The position numbers and the translations under genes were made by a program. The notes under the pieces were generated by a model. That model saw only the letters and a list, made by a program, of their open reading frames with translations, did no database searches and was not told the origin of the DNA. A stretch of 64,000 bases of DNA from contig NZ_VSLZ01000002.1 of NCBI RefSeq assembly GCF_010747475.1, forward strand, positions 496,001 to 560,000. The letters run 5' to 3'. Shown one piece after another: positions 17,020-25,487 of the stretch. The stretch is from Halorussus sp. MSC15.2. Lineage in GTDB: Archaea > Halobacteriota > Halobacteria > Halobacteriales > Haladaptataceae. Position 1 is the stretch's first letter, and each line of letters starts with the position of its first letter.

Positions 17020-18108
17020 CTACTCCGCCGCGCGACGGTACTGAATCGGCCACTCCACCTCGTCGGCGTCCAACTTCTCGGCGGCGTGGAGCGCGAAGTA
17101 CGGGTCTCGGAGGTGTTCCCGACCGACGATGGCGAGGTCCGCGCGGTCGTTGCGAATCACGGCGTCGGCCTGTTCGGCCTCGGTGATGCCGCCGACCGCA
17201 CCCACCAGCGCCTCGGTCGCCTCGCCGACGCGTTCGGCGTAGCGCACCTGATAGTTCGGTCCGGTCTGGGGAATCTGCTGGTCGGGGTGGGTGCCGCCCG
17301 AACTCACGTCCACGAGGTCCGCACCCGCGTCTGCGAGCAAGGGGGCGAGGCGCGCGGTATCCTCGACGGTCCACGACTCGCGGTCGGGCAACCAGTCGCT
17401 CGCCGAGACCCGGACGAAGACCGGTCGGTCGCCCGGCCAGACCTCACGGACGGCCGCCACGACCTCTCTGATGAGACGCGTTCGCCCCTCAAAGTCGCCG
17501 CCGTACTCGTCCTCGCGGCGGTTCGTGACCGGCGAGAGGAACTCGTGGAGCAGGTAGCCGTGTGCGGCGTGGACTTCGGCGATTTCGAAGCCCGCGTCGA
17601 GCGCGCGTTCGGCCGCGGCGACGAAGTCCTCCTTCAGGGCTTCGATGTCATCGCGGGTCATCTTCCGGGTCTCGGTCTCGCCGTCCTCGTAGGGGTACGG
17701 AATCGCGCTCGGCGCGAGCGTCTCCCACCCGCCTTCGTCGGGCGCGAGCGGTTCGCTCCCGTCCCACGGCCGGGTCTTGCTCGCCTTGCGTCCCGCGTGG
17801 GCGAGTTGGATGGCGGGGGTCGCGCCGCGGTCGGAGACGAACTCGGCGATAGGTTCGAGCGCGTCGGCGTGGTCGTCGCTCCAGATGCCGAGGTCGTTGG
17901 GCGTGATGCGGCCTCGCGGTTCGACCGCCGTCGCCTCGGTCATCACGATGCCAGCGCCGCCGGTCGCGCGACTGCCGAGGTGGACCTCGTGCCAGTCGGT
18001 CGCCAATCCGTCTCGGTCGCAGGAGTACTGGCACATCGGCGATACCATCACTCGGTTTCGGACCGTCGTCTCGCGAATCGACAGTGGGCTGAACAGATGG
18101 TCAGTCAT
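17020..18108 (-). CDS. Old-yellow-enzyme family NADH:flavin oxidoreductase (YqjM-like)
   Basis: A 362-residue FMN-dependent TIM barrel. Visible family elements include the N-terminal LFSPLSIRETTVRNRVMVSPMCQY segment with the YqjM-type Cys in place of Thr, the QLAHAGRKA motif with the active-site histidine region, HAAHGYLLHEFLSP, and the C-terminal flavin-phosphate loop. Members reduce activated C=C bonds of enones and nitro-compounds with NAD(P)H. The gene is monocistronic and convergent with the small membrane gene. Confidence 0.88.
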   Translation of the reverse strand: MTDHLFSPLSIRETTVRNRVMVSPMCQYSCDRDGLATDWHEVHLGSRATGGAGIVMTEATAVEPRGRITPNDLGIWSDDHADALEPIAEFVSDRGATPAIQLAHAGRKASKTRPWDGSEPLAPDEGGWETLAPSAIPYPYEDGETETRKMTRDDIEALKEDFVAAAERALDAGFEIAEVHAAHGYLLHEFLSPVTNRREDEYGGDFEGRTRLIREVVAAVREVWPGDRPVFVRVSASDWLPDRESWTVEDTARLAPLLADAGADLVDVSSGGTHPDQQIPQTGPNYQVRYAERVGEATEALVGAVGGITEAEQADAVIRNDRADLAIVGREHLRDPYFALHAAEKLDADEVEWPIQYRRAAE

Positions 18109-18234
18109 CGCGTGTGTCTCGTCACTCGGGGTCCGAAAGGCCTCTGCTCACCCACGTTTCTTGCCGACGACTGGGAACCGCCGTTTCACCCCTCCGAAAC
18201 ACTTATTGTACGCGCTAGCTTTATTGGTGAATCA

Positions 18235-18933
18235 ATGTGTGGGGAGGAACGAAGGGGGAGTCAGGCGGCGGTCAGATTCCGACGTCGGCTGGCGAATTTG
18301 AAACGAAACGGGAGCAACATCCTGCTCGTCGGTTCGGAGGCGCTCGACGCGGCCTGCGAACGGTTGCTCGGAGAGTCGAGCGCGGGACCGCGGTATCGAC
18401 TGTTCGTGACGACCGACGCTAGACCGGGGGCGGCGGACGCGAAACTCGCGTCCGTCGAGTCGGGACTGCACGGCGACGAGGCGGTGGTCGTGGACTGGCA
18501 GGCCGACGTACGCGGGAGTCGCGCGGCCGACGGACCTGCCGCCGATGGTCCGCCGTTCCGACGCGTGAGCGTAGAGAGCGACGACCTGCGCGAACTCGGC
18601 GAGACCGTCGAGGAGACTATCGCGCAGTTCGACCCGGGTCCGGACGGGTTCTCACCCGCGGAACTCCGACTCTGCTTCGACTCGATTACGCCGCTGGTCG
18701 CCGACTACGACGAGAGAAGCGTCCGTCGGTTCCTGCTCGGCCTGACCGAGACCGTCGAGCGCTTCGACGGGATGGCCCATTACCACCTACCTGTCGAGTA
18801 CGACTCCGAGGCGGTCCGGTCGGTCGAACCCCTGTTCGACGCGGTAGTCGAGGTACAGTACGGAGACGGCGGCGTGGAGCAACGCTGGCATCTCACGGAC
18901 CCCGACTTCACGACCGACTGGCTGTCGCTGTAG
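18235..18933 (+). CDS. Haloarchaeal DUF7504-like protein, copy 1
   Basis: A 232-residue soluble protein. It opens with a short charged stretch, then NGSNILLVGSEALDAACERLL, a beta-strand/loop/helix resembling the start of a degenerate RecA/KaiC-like fold without a Walker A lysine. Two other proteins in this window (43788-44318 and 63598-64000) have the same opening pattern. DUF7504 is my recollection of the family label and was not checked. The C-terminal third (RWHLTDPDFTTDWLSL) is distinctive. The ATG at 18235 follows ACTTATTGTAC by about 27 bases. Function unknown; links to signalling are a guess. Confidence 0.65.
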   Translation: MCGEERRGSQAAVRFRRRLANLKRNGSNILLVGSEALDAACERLLGESSAGPRYRLFVTTDARPGAADAKLASVESGLHGDEAVVVDWQADVRGSRAADGPAADGPPFRRVSVESDDLRELGETVEETIAQFDPGPDGFSPAELRLCFDSITPLVADYDERSVRRFLLGLTETVERFDGMAHYHLPVEYDSEAVRSVEPLFDAVVEVQYGDGGVEQRWHLTDPDFTTDWLSL

Positions 18934-18960
18934 GTCGCCGGCGAGTTCGGAAAACGTTCG

Positions 18961-19800
18961 CTACCCTTTCGCCCCTGCTCCGGCGGTAGCGGCCTGCTCG
19001 TCCTCGTGGCCGACGTACCACGGATACTGTTCGAGGAGTCGCTTCCAGACGCGAGCGTCGGAACCGGGCGACTCCCGATTCAGCGTCCGAATTCGGCGCA
19101 AGTCGCTCTTGTCGAGGCGGTCGAACTGCGGCCTTCCGAGGAGTTCCTCGATACCGCGAGAGTCCTCCGTGCCCTCGATTCGCTGCTTCCGGCGTTCGCG
19201 GTCCTCGGCCACGAGTTCGCCGGGACTGAGACTGTAGTAGTACGACTCCACGACCGGAAACCAACCGCGACTGATGGCCCGGTCGGTGCAGGCGAGTAGC
19301 GTCGAACGAATCGCCGACTCGGCCTGCTGACGCTCCGACTCCGGTTTCGTGCGACCGACCGTCTCGGCGGCGACCTCGACCAGCGTGTCGTGGGCCGAGA
19401 GTAGCGCGTGGAGGTCGTCCACGCAGTCGCTGAGCGCCTCGGCGGTCTTGATTCGGAATCGTCGCTCCGCGCGTTCGTCGTGTTTCAGATACTTCCCCTT
19501 GGCGTCGTCCTCGTACTCGCGGGCCGCGAAGTAGCGTTCGTTGACCCGGACGAGTGCCTTCAGATACGCGGCCTTCGCTTCGTCGGCCTCGTCGGACTCC
19601 GTTCGACCGTCCGACGAGTCGAGTCCCTCCGAACCGAAGGGCGCGTGGACGACTTTCTGTCCTGCCGCCGACAGTGCCGCGAGAAATCTCTCGCCGTCGT
19701 ACCGGACGTAGTCGTGTCTCCCGTCGTTCTCTTCGACGAGGTACTTCGACCCCGTGAAGAACGCTTTCGACACCATCGGCGCTGTTTCGTGACGACTCAC
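18961..19800 (-). CDS. Uncharacterised haloarchaeal protein
   Basis: A 279-residue soluble, mostly helical protein. Notable segments are the aromatic FFTGSKYLVEENDGRHDYVRY near the N-terminus, a central acidic helix pair, SRGWFPVVESYYYSLSPGEL in the middle, and LLEQYPWYVGH near the end. I recognise no domain or catalytic motif. The start could be 19800 or the ATG at 19776 (MVSKAFFTG), the latter closer to the first conserved-looking segment. It lies upstream of nothing co-transcribed; dpsA is 80 bases away on the same strand but upstream. Confidence 0.55.
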   Translation of the reverse strand: MSRHETAPMVSKAFFTGSKYLVEENDGRHDYVRYDGERFLAALSAAGQKVVHAPFGSEGLDSSDGRTESDEADEAKAAYLKALVRVNERYFAAREYEDDAKGKYLKHDERAERRFRIKTAEALSDCVDDLHALLSAHDTLVEVAAETVGRTKPESERQQAESAIRSTLLACTDRAISRGWFPVVESYYYSLSPGELVAEDRERRKQRIEGTEDSRGIEELLGRPQFDRLDKSDLRRIRTLNRESPGSDARVWKRLLEQYPWYVGHEDEQAATAGAGAKG

Positions 19801-19881
19801 CGACCGGTAATAAATCTCTCGCGGATTATCACCCGCGAAAATCGAGCGGTAGACGCTCCCGAGACCACACAGAGCGGGGAA

Positions 19882-20415
19882 TCACCGCGGCGAGAGCGAG
19901 TCGCGTGCCAGAAAACCGTGGATGGCGTGTGCGCGAGATTCGAGTTCGACCAGTTGCTCGCGGAGGAGCGACCCGGTGGCGTGGTCGCCGAGACTCTCGG
20001 CGAGTTCGATGTGACTGCTGACGCTCTCGATGAGGTCGCCGTAGGCGTCGAGGTCGCTCTCCAGCGAGGCACGGACGTCGTACACGTCCGCGCCCTCGAA
20101 CGGGACGGGACTGTGTCGCTCGAACGCCGCCGGACCGCTCACCGGAACCCCGCCGATGGCAGCGATTCGACCGGCCAGCACGTCGGCGTGACGCTCTGCC
20201 TCGGCCGCGGCCTCGCCGAAGAAGCGACCGAGTTCGGCCGACTGCGCCCCGGTGACGGTCCAGTGGTGCTTGCGGAGTTGATGGTAGAGGACGTACGTCG
20301 CCGAGAGGTCGGCGTTCAGCGCCTCGACCATCTGCTCGGCCTTCTCGGCGTCGAAGCGCACGGCGTTGCCCTCGACGGTGCCCGCCTGCTGGAGTACCTG
20401 CCGCTGTTGGCTCAC
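19882..20415 (-). CDS. dpsA: DNA-protecting ferritin-like protein DpsA
   Basis: A 177-residue Dps protein similar to the haloarchaeal DpsA: LNADLSATYVLYHQLRKHHWTVTG carries the ferroxidase His/Asp ligands, FFGEAAAEAERHADVLAGRI the acidic ligand helix, and AESLGDHATGSLLREQLVELE the terminal helix. Dodecameric Dps stores iron and detoxifies peroxide; the haloarchaeal version does not need to bind DNA. The N-terminal extension (VEGNAVRFD) is typical of the archaeal branch. Regulation by iron or peroxide is likely, but I see no obvious iron box at its start. Confidence 0.9.
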   Translation of the reverse strand: MSQQRQVLQQAGTVEGNAVRFDAEKAEQMVEALNADLSATYVLYHQLRKHHWTVTGAQSAELGRFFGEAAAEAERHADVLAGRIAAIGGVPVSGPAAFERHSPVPFEGADVYDVRASLESDLDAYGDLIESVSSHIELAESLGDHATGSLLREQLVELESRAHAIHGFLARDSLSPR

Positions 20416-20497
20416 GTTCGTGTTCCCCCGCGTCGCGTACCACCGGCGGCCGCTTAAACCTGTTCGCAGTCGGTCGCCGCGTCTCGGCCGTCTCTCC

Positions 20498-20578
20498 TCG
20501 TCGGCCGGTCACTCGTCGCCCAACTTTCGTCGGTCGTTCACTCGTCGCCCGTCTCTCGTCGGCCGGTCACTCGCCCAC
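20498..20578. repeat. 29-bp tandem repeat, 2.8 units, spanning a stop codon
   Basis: Units start at 20498, 20527 and 20556 with consensus TCGTCGGCCGGTCACTCGTC followed by GCC and a variable end. The third unit contains the stop codon (20567-20569) of the leftward TIM-barrel gene. It sits between that gene and dpsA. Confidence 0.75.
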
Positions 20579-21364
20579 TGTTCCTGCATCGACCGCCGAG
20601 AGAACGTCGTCCAGATACTCCTTGCTCACGCCGATGTAGCCGTAGTCGAGGGTGAACACCTCCAGCGAGAGCGACCCCGTCCAGTCCGCCGGGAGCGCGC
20701 CCAGCACTCGCTCGAAGTCGATGGTTCCGGACCCGAACGGCAGGTGTTCGTCCTGCGGTTTCCGGGTGTCGTTCAGGTGGAAGTGCGAGATTCGGTCGCC
20801 GTGGTCGCCGACGAACCGGGCCATCTCCGCCGAATCGAGACCGTCCACGCGAGCGTGGCCGGTGTCGAACGTCATCGCGGCGTCGGTCTCCTCGAACAGG
20901 TCGGGGAAGTTCCGAGTCGAGAACGCACCGCCGGGGATGTTCTCGAAACAGATTTCGACGTCGTCGGGCGTCTCGGCGTCCACTTCCCGGACTGAACCGA
21001 GGACGATGTCGCGGAGGTGGTCGCGGTCCCACGCGGGACCCCACGCCTTCGAGTTGGCGTGGGCGACGCCCTTTTCGGCCCCCATCTCGGCCGCGGTTTC
21101 GGCGGCCGCGACGAGTTCCCGAATCGCGCCCTCGCGAACGTGTTCGTAGGCCGACCCCACGTCGAGCGCGAACGGGAGGTGGACGAGCAGGTCGAGGTCC
21201 CGCGCGGCGGCCGCCTCGCGGACCGCCGCGGGGTCGAACGCCCGGCGCTCGTAGTCGCCGTCCATCAGTAGTTCGACGTAGTCGAATCCGTGCTCCTCGG
21301 CGGCGTCGAAGGCCGCCTCGTGGTCCATGCCGAGTTGGGTGACGAACCCGGTCGTACGTTCCAT
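20567..21364 (-). CDS. Sugar-phosphate isomerase/epimerase-type TIM barrel (AP endonuclease 2 family)
   Basis: A 265-residue (alpha/beta)8 barrel. Metal-ligand segments are visible: ICFENIPGG (Glu on strand 5), MTFDTGHARVDG (Asp and His), SHFHLNDTRKPQDEHLPFGSG (His and Asp) and SLEVF (final Glu). This pattern occurs in xylose-isomerase-like epimerases and in endonuclease IV. The short length and absence of DNA-binding loops favour a sugar or polyol epimerase. Substrate unknown. No sugar operon is adjacent. Confidence 0.8.
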   Translation of the reverse strand: MERTTGFVTQLGMDHEAAFDAAEEHGFDYVELLMDGDYERRAFDPAAVREAAAARDLDLLVHLPFALDVGSAYEHVREGAIRELVAAAETAAEMGAEKGVAHANSKAWGPAWDRDHLRDIVLGSVREVDAETPDDVEICFENIPGGAFSTRNFPDLFEETDAAMTFDTGHARVDGLDSAEMARFVGDHGDRISHFHLNDTRKPQDEHLPFGSGTIDFERVLGALPADWTGSLSLEVFTLDYGYIGVSKEYLDDVLSAVDAGTVGE

Positions 21365-21504
21365 GGCGCGACCACGACGGCCGAGCAGTTAGTCATTGCC
21401 GGGGCAGCGGTGGGGCTACCGGCCGTCGTTTGCACTGTCGGTACCGCGTGCGCGTGGCCCGTGGACTCTTACGGATTCCCCGCCAAGTTACGCCGAGAAG
21501 GGAG

Positions 21505-22146
21505 ATGACGGGGGACTCTACGACTGCCGAGACCGCGGACTCGACGCGCGAGGGGACGGGAGCGAAGGGTGAACGAGACGAGAGCGACGACGGCGTGACC
21601 CGGCGGTCGTTCATCCGGGCGACTGGTGCGACCGCCGCGGCGGGTGCGACCGTCGCGGCCGGGAGCGACGACGCGTCTGCGCAGGCCCAGACCTACCGCT
21701 TCGGCGGCGAGGTGGCCGCGTGGCACGGGCGAGCGCCCCCGGAGATTGAGGGCGAGACCAATCCGAGCGTCGAGTTACAGGCCGGAAACGAGTACGAATT
21801 CTGGTTCGAGAACCTCGACGGCGCACCGCACAACATCACGATACAGGACGCTCAGGGGAACGTCATCGCCCAGAGCGAACTCATTCAGGAAGAGGGCGCG
21901 ACCGCCTCCGTGACGTTCACCGCGACGCCGCAGGCGGCCCAGTACATCTGTACGGTTCACCCGACCACGATGGTAGCCGACGTGAACGTGACCGGCGAAC
22001 TGGAGGGCGGCCAAGGCGGTCCCTCCATAGAGTCGCTGGCGTTGGTCGGCGCTCTCGCCCTCGCGTTCGTCTCGCCCCTGCTGTTCGCACTGTTCCTCTT
22101 CTCGCGCAGGACCGACCGCGGCGACGAAACGACGACGAGAACGTAG
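21505..22146 (+). CDS. Halocyanin-like blue-copper protein, TAT-exported and membrane-anchored
   Basis: A 213-residue protein. The start at 21505 gives an acidic leader, the twin-arginine motif TRRSFIRATG, an Ala-rich signal and an Ala-Gln-Ala cleavage region. The plastocyanin-like fold follows, with ligands His in GAPHNIT, Cys and His in YICTVHPTTM, and the Met of the same loop. A C-terminal helix (ALVGALALAFVSPLLFALFLF) with an Arg-rich end anchors it. It would carry electrons on the cell surface in respiration. No oxidase gene is next to it. Confidence 0.85.
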   Translation: MTGDSTTAETADSTREGTGAKGERDESDDGVTRRSFIRATGATAAAGATVAAGSDDASAQAQTYRFGGEVAAWHGRAPPEIEGETNPSVELQAGNEYEFWFENLDGAPHNITIQDAQGNVIAQSELIQEEGATASVTFTATPQAAQYICTVHPTTMVADVNVTGELEGGQGGPSIESLALVGALALAFVSPLLFALFLFSRRTDRGDETTTRT

Positions 22147-22279
22147 TCAACCGCCCGTCTCCGCGGTTCGACGACTGCGGTCCGTGGGTCGTTATCGTCC
22201 TTGGGACGCCGTGTTTTTCGTGAACGTTTTGCCAATGAGGAAATTCGCCGGAGGCGGATTCCCGAACGCAGCGAAGGTT

Positions 22280-23494
22280 TCAGAGGTAGCCCTTCACGCT
22301 CGCGTGGACACCCATCGACTCGAAGGTCTCTTCGAGGGCGTCCAGCACGACCGCGAGGTCCTGCTGGAGGTCGTACTCCCGGTACTTCCCGCCCGCGGAC
22401 CCCTCGTTGATTTCGGTGACGTTGAGGATGCCGAGCATCGAGAGGTCGTCCAGATGCTCGCGGAGCCACCGGGCCGTGAGCGAGTCCTTCCCGGCGGCGT
22501 CGGCCAGCGACTTGTACCGGGTGTAGATTTCGCGCGAACGGGCGGGCGTGTCGTCCTCGGCCTCCAGCGTGGCGAGGGCGTAGACGACGAGGCGCTCGTG
22601 GTCGTTGAGGTCCGCGATGCCGCGGGCGACCTGCTCGCGTTCGAGGAGTTCCCGACCGCGGCGGACGTGCTGTTCGGTGACCTTCTCGTCGTTCTCCTCG
22701 CGGGCGAGGTCCCCGGCTTTGAGCAGGAGGTCGAGGGCCTTTCGGGCGTCGCCGGACTCCTGCGCGCCGAACGCGGCGCAGAGCGGGACCACGTCGTCGG
22801 TCAGCACGTCCTCCTTGAACGCCACGTTCTTGCGCTGTTCGAGGACCGCCCGGAGTTCGTTGGCGTCGTAGGTCGAGAAGGAGATGGCGCGTTCACACAG
22901 CGAGGAGCGGACCTTCGGCGAGAGGGAGTCGCGGAACGTGAGGTCGTTGCTGATGCCGATGAGACCGATGCGGGCCTCCGTGAGGTTCTCGTTCTCGCGG
23001 GCGCGCGAGAGTTGATAGAGGATGGAGTCGTCCTTCAGGTGGTCGATTTCGTCCAGCACGATGAGGATGATGCCGCCGTAGTCGTCGAGTTCCTCCCACA
23101 TCAGGTCGTACACCTGCGAGCGCGAGTAGCCCGTCTCGCTGATGTGGTTCGAGGGGTTGCGCATGGTGTTGACGAGGTTGCTGGCGACTCGGTAGGAGGA
23201 GTTGAGACCGTCGCAGTTGATTATCTCGGTCCGGACGTCGAGGTCCTCGTACTGCTCGGCGTTGTCCTCGAGTTTGTTCAGGAGGAATCGCGTGGCGGCG
23301 GTCTTGCCCACTCCCGCTTTCCCGTAGAGAAAGATGTTGTCCGGCTGTTCGCCGTAGATTGCGGGTTGGAGCGCACCGTGGTACTCGTCCAGTTCGTCGT
23401 CGCGTCCGACCAGCGTGTCCGGCGTGTAATCGTCGAGTAATGCCTCCCGATTGGTGTAGGGGGAGTACTCCCGGACGAAGTCGAAGGAACCCAT
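22280..23494 (-). CDS. Orc1/Cdc6-family replication initiator
   Basis: A 404-residue AAA+ protein: Walker A LYGKAGVGKTAATR, Walker B LIVLDEIDHL, sensor 1 GISND, then the RKALDLLLKAGDLA sensor-2 region and a C-terminal winged helix (SLTARWLREHLDDLSMLGIL) for binding origin recognition boxes. Haloarchaea carry many such genes, each often next to its own origin. Here inverted ORB-like repeats lie 50-370 bases upstream of the start. The ATG at 23494 is preferred. Confidence 0.92.
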   Translation of the reverse strand: MGSFDFVREYSPYTNREALLDDYTPDTLVGRDDELDEYHGALQPAIYGEQPDNIFLYGKAGVGKTAATRFLLNKLEDNAEQYEDLDVRTEIINCDGLNSSYRVASNLVNTMRNPSNHISETGYSRSQVYDLMWEELDDYGGIILIVLDEIDHLKDDSILYQLSRARENENLTEARIGLIGISNDLTFRDSLSPKVRSSLCERAISFSTYDANELRAVLEQRKNVAFKEDVLTDDVVPLCAAFGAQESGDARKALDLLLKAGDLAREENDEKVTEQHVRRGRELLEREQVARGIADLNDHERLVVYALATLEAEDDTPARSREIYTRYKSLADAAGKDSLTARWLREHLDDLSMLGILNVTEINEGSAGGKYREYDLQQDLAVVLDALEETFESMGVHASVKGYL

Positions 23495-23591
23495 GGTACT
23501 CGGGGACCACTTGTGGCGGGTTCATGAAGGTATCGAAACCACCCGTTCCGCTGATTCCGCTGATTCATGTGAACGATTCGTTTAAGAAATA

Positions 23592-23617
23592 CCCCCACCC
23601 CGTCGTTCCGCTGAATC
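23592..23617 (-). repeat. ORB-like element, left copy
   Basis: Reads, on the minus strand, GATTCAGCGGAACGACGGGG followed by TGGGGG. It pairs with the right copy at 23790-23815, differing at one position in 26. The G-rich string after the core is typical of haloarchaeal ORBs. Confidence 0.75.
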
Positions 23618-23789
23618 CCGCGAGAGGAGGGTGGGGTGGCCCACCCTGCGCTCTAGAAGAGCAAACTTCTTGTCCTAGTTGGAGAAACCGTATCCGTAAA
23701 CCAGTCAATTTAGACTATTCCGACTATATTGGCGCGGAAAGAAGTCCGACTCTTCGATGCGACAGACTCCCGCCCACTCCCCCGTGAGA

Positions 23790-23815
23790 GATTCAGCGGA
23801 ACGATGGGGTGGGGG
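23790..23815 (+). repeat. ORB-like element, right copy
   Basis: Reads GATTCAGCGGAACGATGGGG followed by TGGGGG on the plus strand, an inverted partner of the copy at 23592-23617 about 170 bases away, with the AT-rich core between them. Confidence 0.75.
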
Positions 23816-23962
23816 CGTTTATAAATTACCCCAAACAGACGAAACAGCGGAAATGGTGGTTGGCTGTACCACGACTGCACCCCGGGCCGACCCCTTCGGT
23901 CTCTCGTCGAATATATTCAATACGACCGAATGCTTTTATGCGGCCGTTCGTTCCACCCGTTC

Positions 23963-25324
23963 GTGGACGACGTTCGAGACGTCAGTGTGAACGACGACGT
24001 TAGAGAGATTCGTGGAGACGGCAACCCCGGAGACGTCCGCGTGAACGACCGCCTCCGAGACGTTCGCGGCGCGGTGTACATCCCGCAGAAAGACTGGAAC
24101 GCTTACCAGATGTGGGCCGACTACCGCAACGCCGTCGTCGAGCGAGACCTCGGCTACGCCGCCACCGTCGGTCTGAACAGTCTCCGCGTCTTCGCGTCCT
24201 ACGAGTACTGGCGCGAGGACGGTCCGACGTTCTTCGCGCACGTCGAACACCTCCTCTCGGCCTGCGACGCCCGCGGTGTCCGGCCAGTCGTCGTCCTCTT
24301 CGAGGCACCGCCGAAGGCCCCGCCCACCGAGGAGAACCTCCGGGCGACGGACCCAGAGAACGCCTTCGGCGTCCACTCGCCGTCGCGTCCCGAGGTGCTG
24401 CAACCCCGCGACTGGAAGGGGGACGACCGGTCGCCCGTCCACTTCGCTCGGCGATGGGCGCGGGAGTTCGCCGAGGACGACCGCCTGCTCGCAACCGAAA
24501 TCATGAACGAACCCGGGGCGGTCCAACCCCGCCGGGATTTCGTGACCGACGCGCTCCGGGCAGTCAGGACCGAGGCACCCGACGCCACCCTCACGATGGG
24601 CACCAAGGACGTTCGGTTCGCTCGATTCTACGACCGAGAGGCCCTCGACGGTCTTGCCGGACTCGACGCCTACCAGTTCCACATGAACCTCCCAAAGCGA
24701 CCGGCCGAGGCCTACGAGTACGTGACCGAACAGCGCGCGCTCGCCGACGAAATCGCCGCGGAAACCACGGGGGCCACGAAATCCTCCGAAACCGACGCCC
24801 GCAAACCCCTCTGGTGTACCGAGTGGCAGCGCACGCTGGAGGAACCGCCCTCGCGGTTCGCGCCGAACCTCGCCAGTCTCGCCCCGACGATTCGGAAGGC
24901 CCACGCCGATGGAACCCTCGACGGCGACTTCTTCTGGAGTCTGCTGCTCCGCCCGGCCTACCTGCGCGAACCGCGCGAGAAGGGCCGGGTCAACGGTCTC
25001 TTCCACGCCGACGGCGCGGTCTACTCCCGGTCCGACGCCGAGTCACTCGCGGGCCGACCGCTCGCGGTCGCCGAACGCGGCGCGCTCCCGGCGTCGTGGC
25101 GCGCCCATCGATTCCCGTATCCCGGTCCGGTCGCCGACGGACCGGTCCGGCCGAGCGATGGTGACGTTCGCCCCGGCGACGCGCGCCCTTCGGACCCGGA
25201 CCACAGTCGCGGGTCGAAATCGGACGGAATCGAGGGGTTTCGCGCGCTCCACGAGTCGCTCGTCCGACGAATCAGAGACGCTCTCGGCTTCGATTCCGGC
25301 CGCGGTCGGTCGCGAGAGAAGTGA
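23963..25324 (+). CDS. Clan GH-A-like glycoside hydrolase
   Basis: A 453-residue cytoplasmic TIM-barrel protein. Two glutamates fit the retaining clan-A pair: the acid/base in ATEIMNEPG (about E183) and the nucleophile in PLWCTEWQ (about E287). Supporting segments are GLNSLRVFASYEYW near the first strands and YQFHMNL before the nucleophile. The closest families would be GH5 or GH2-like; the substrate is unknown. The N-terminal 45 residues contain repeated D-V-R motifs and vary in quality. GTG at 23963 is chosen because GCTTTTATG lies about 27 bases upstream; an in-frame ATG at 23930 overlaps that element. No signal peptide is seen. Confidence 0.72.
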   Translation: MDDVRDVSVNDDVREIRGDGNPGDVRVNDRLRDVRGAVYIPQKDWNAYQMWADYRNAVVERDLGYAATVGLNSLRVFASYEYWREDGPTFFAHVEHLLSACDARGVRPVVVLFEAPPKAPPTEENLRATDPENAFGVHSPSRPEVLQPRDWKGDDRSPVHFARRWAREFAEDDRLLATEIMNEPGAVQPRRDFVTDALRAVRTEAPDATLTMGTKDVRFARFYDREALDGLAGLDAYQFHMNLPKRPAEAYEYVTEQRALADEIAAETTGATKSSETDARKPLWCTEWQRTLEEPPSRFAPNLASLAPTIRKAHADGTLDGDFFWSLLLRPAYLREPREKGRVNGLFHADGAVYSRSDAESLAGRPLAVAERGALPASWRAHRFPYPGPVADGPVRPSDGDVRPGDARPSDPDHSRGSKSDGIEGFRALHESLVRRIRDALGFDSGRGRSREK

Positions 25325-25392
25325 CGACGAGTGGAAGCGCGAGAAGCGAAGAAGTTCAGGTCACTGGACGAGACGAGACCCGAGCGACGAGG

Positions 25393-25486
25393 AGAGACCG
25401 AAGAACAGAGAAGAGACCGAAGAACAGAGAAGAGACCGAAGAACGACTGAGAGACCCAAGAACAAACGAGAGACCGAAGACGGCCG
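25393..25486. repeat. 19-bp purine-rich tandem repeat, about five units
   Basis: Units begin at 25393, 25412, 25431, 25450 and 25469 with consensus AGAGACCGAAGAACAGAGA. The first two are identical and later ones diverge. The array ends two bases before the stop codon of the leftward aldehyde dehydrogenase gene. There are no spacers, so it is not a CRISPR array. The rest of 25325-25487 holds no gene. Confidence 0.85.
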
Positions 25487-25487
25487 T

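Larger units (their letters stand above)
23543..23860. other. Probable replication origin with inverted ORB-like repeats
   Basis: The region between the orc1/cdc6 gene and the divergent glycosidase holds a matched pair of G-string ORB-like elements in opposite orientation, flanking an AT-rich stretch (about 23690-23745) that could unwind. Outside them are smaller copies: TTCCGCTGATTCCGCTGATT at 23545 and AAACAGCGGAAATGGTGG at 23842. A hairpin-capable AGGGTGGG-GTGG-CCCACCCT lies at 23628-23647. Placement beside an initiator gene is the classic haloarchaeal arrangement. Activity in vivo is not proven by sequence. No gene lies within 23495-23962. Confidence 0.75.

Noticed and set aside
16855-18234. 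Upstream extension of the DUF7504-like frame at 18235
   Set aside because: The extension is antisense to the old-yellow-enzyme gene and has no homology; the TATA-like element near 18206 supports the ATG at 18235.
25393-25486. Possible CRISPR array
   Set aside because: The 19-bp units are directly adjacent with no spacers and no cas genes are nearby.
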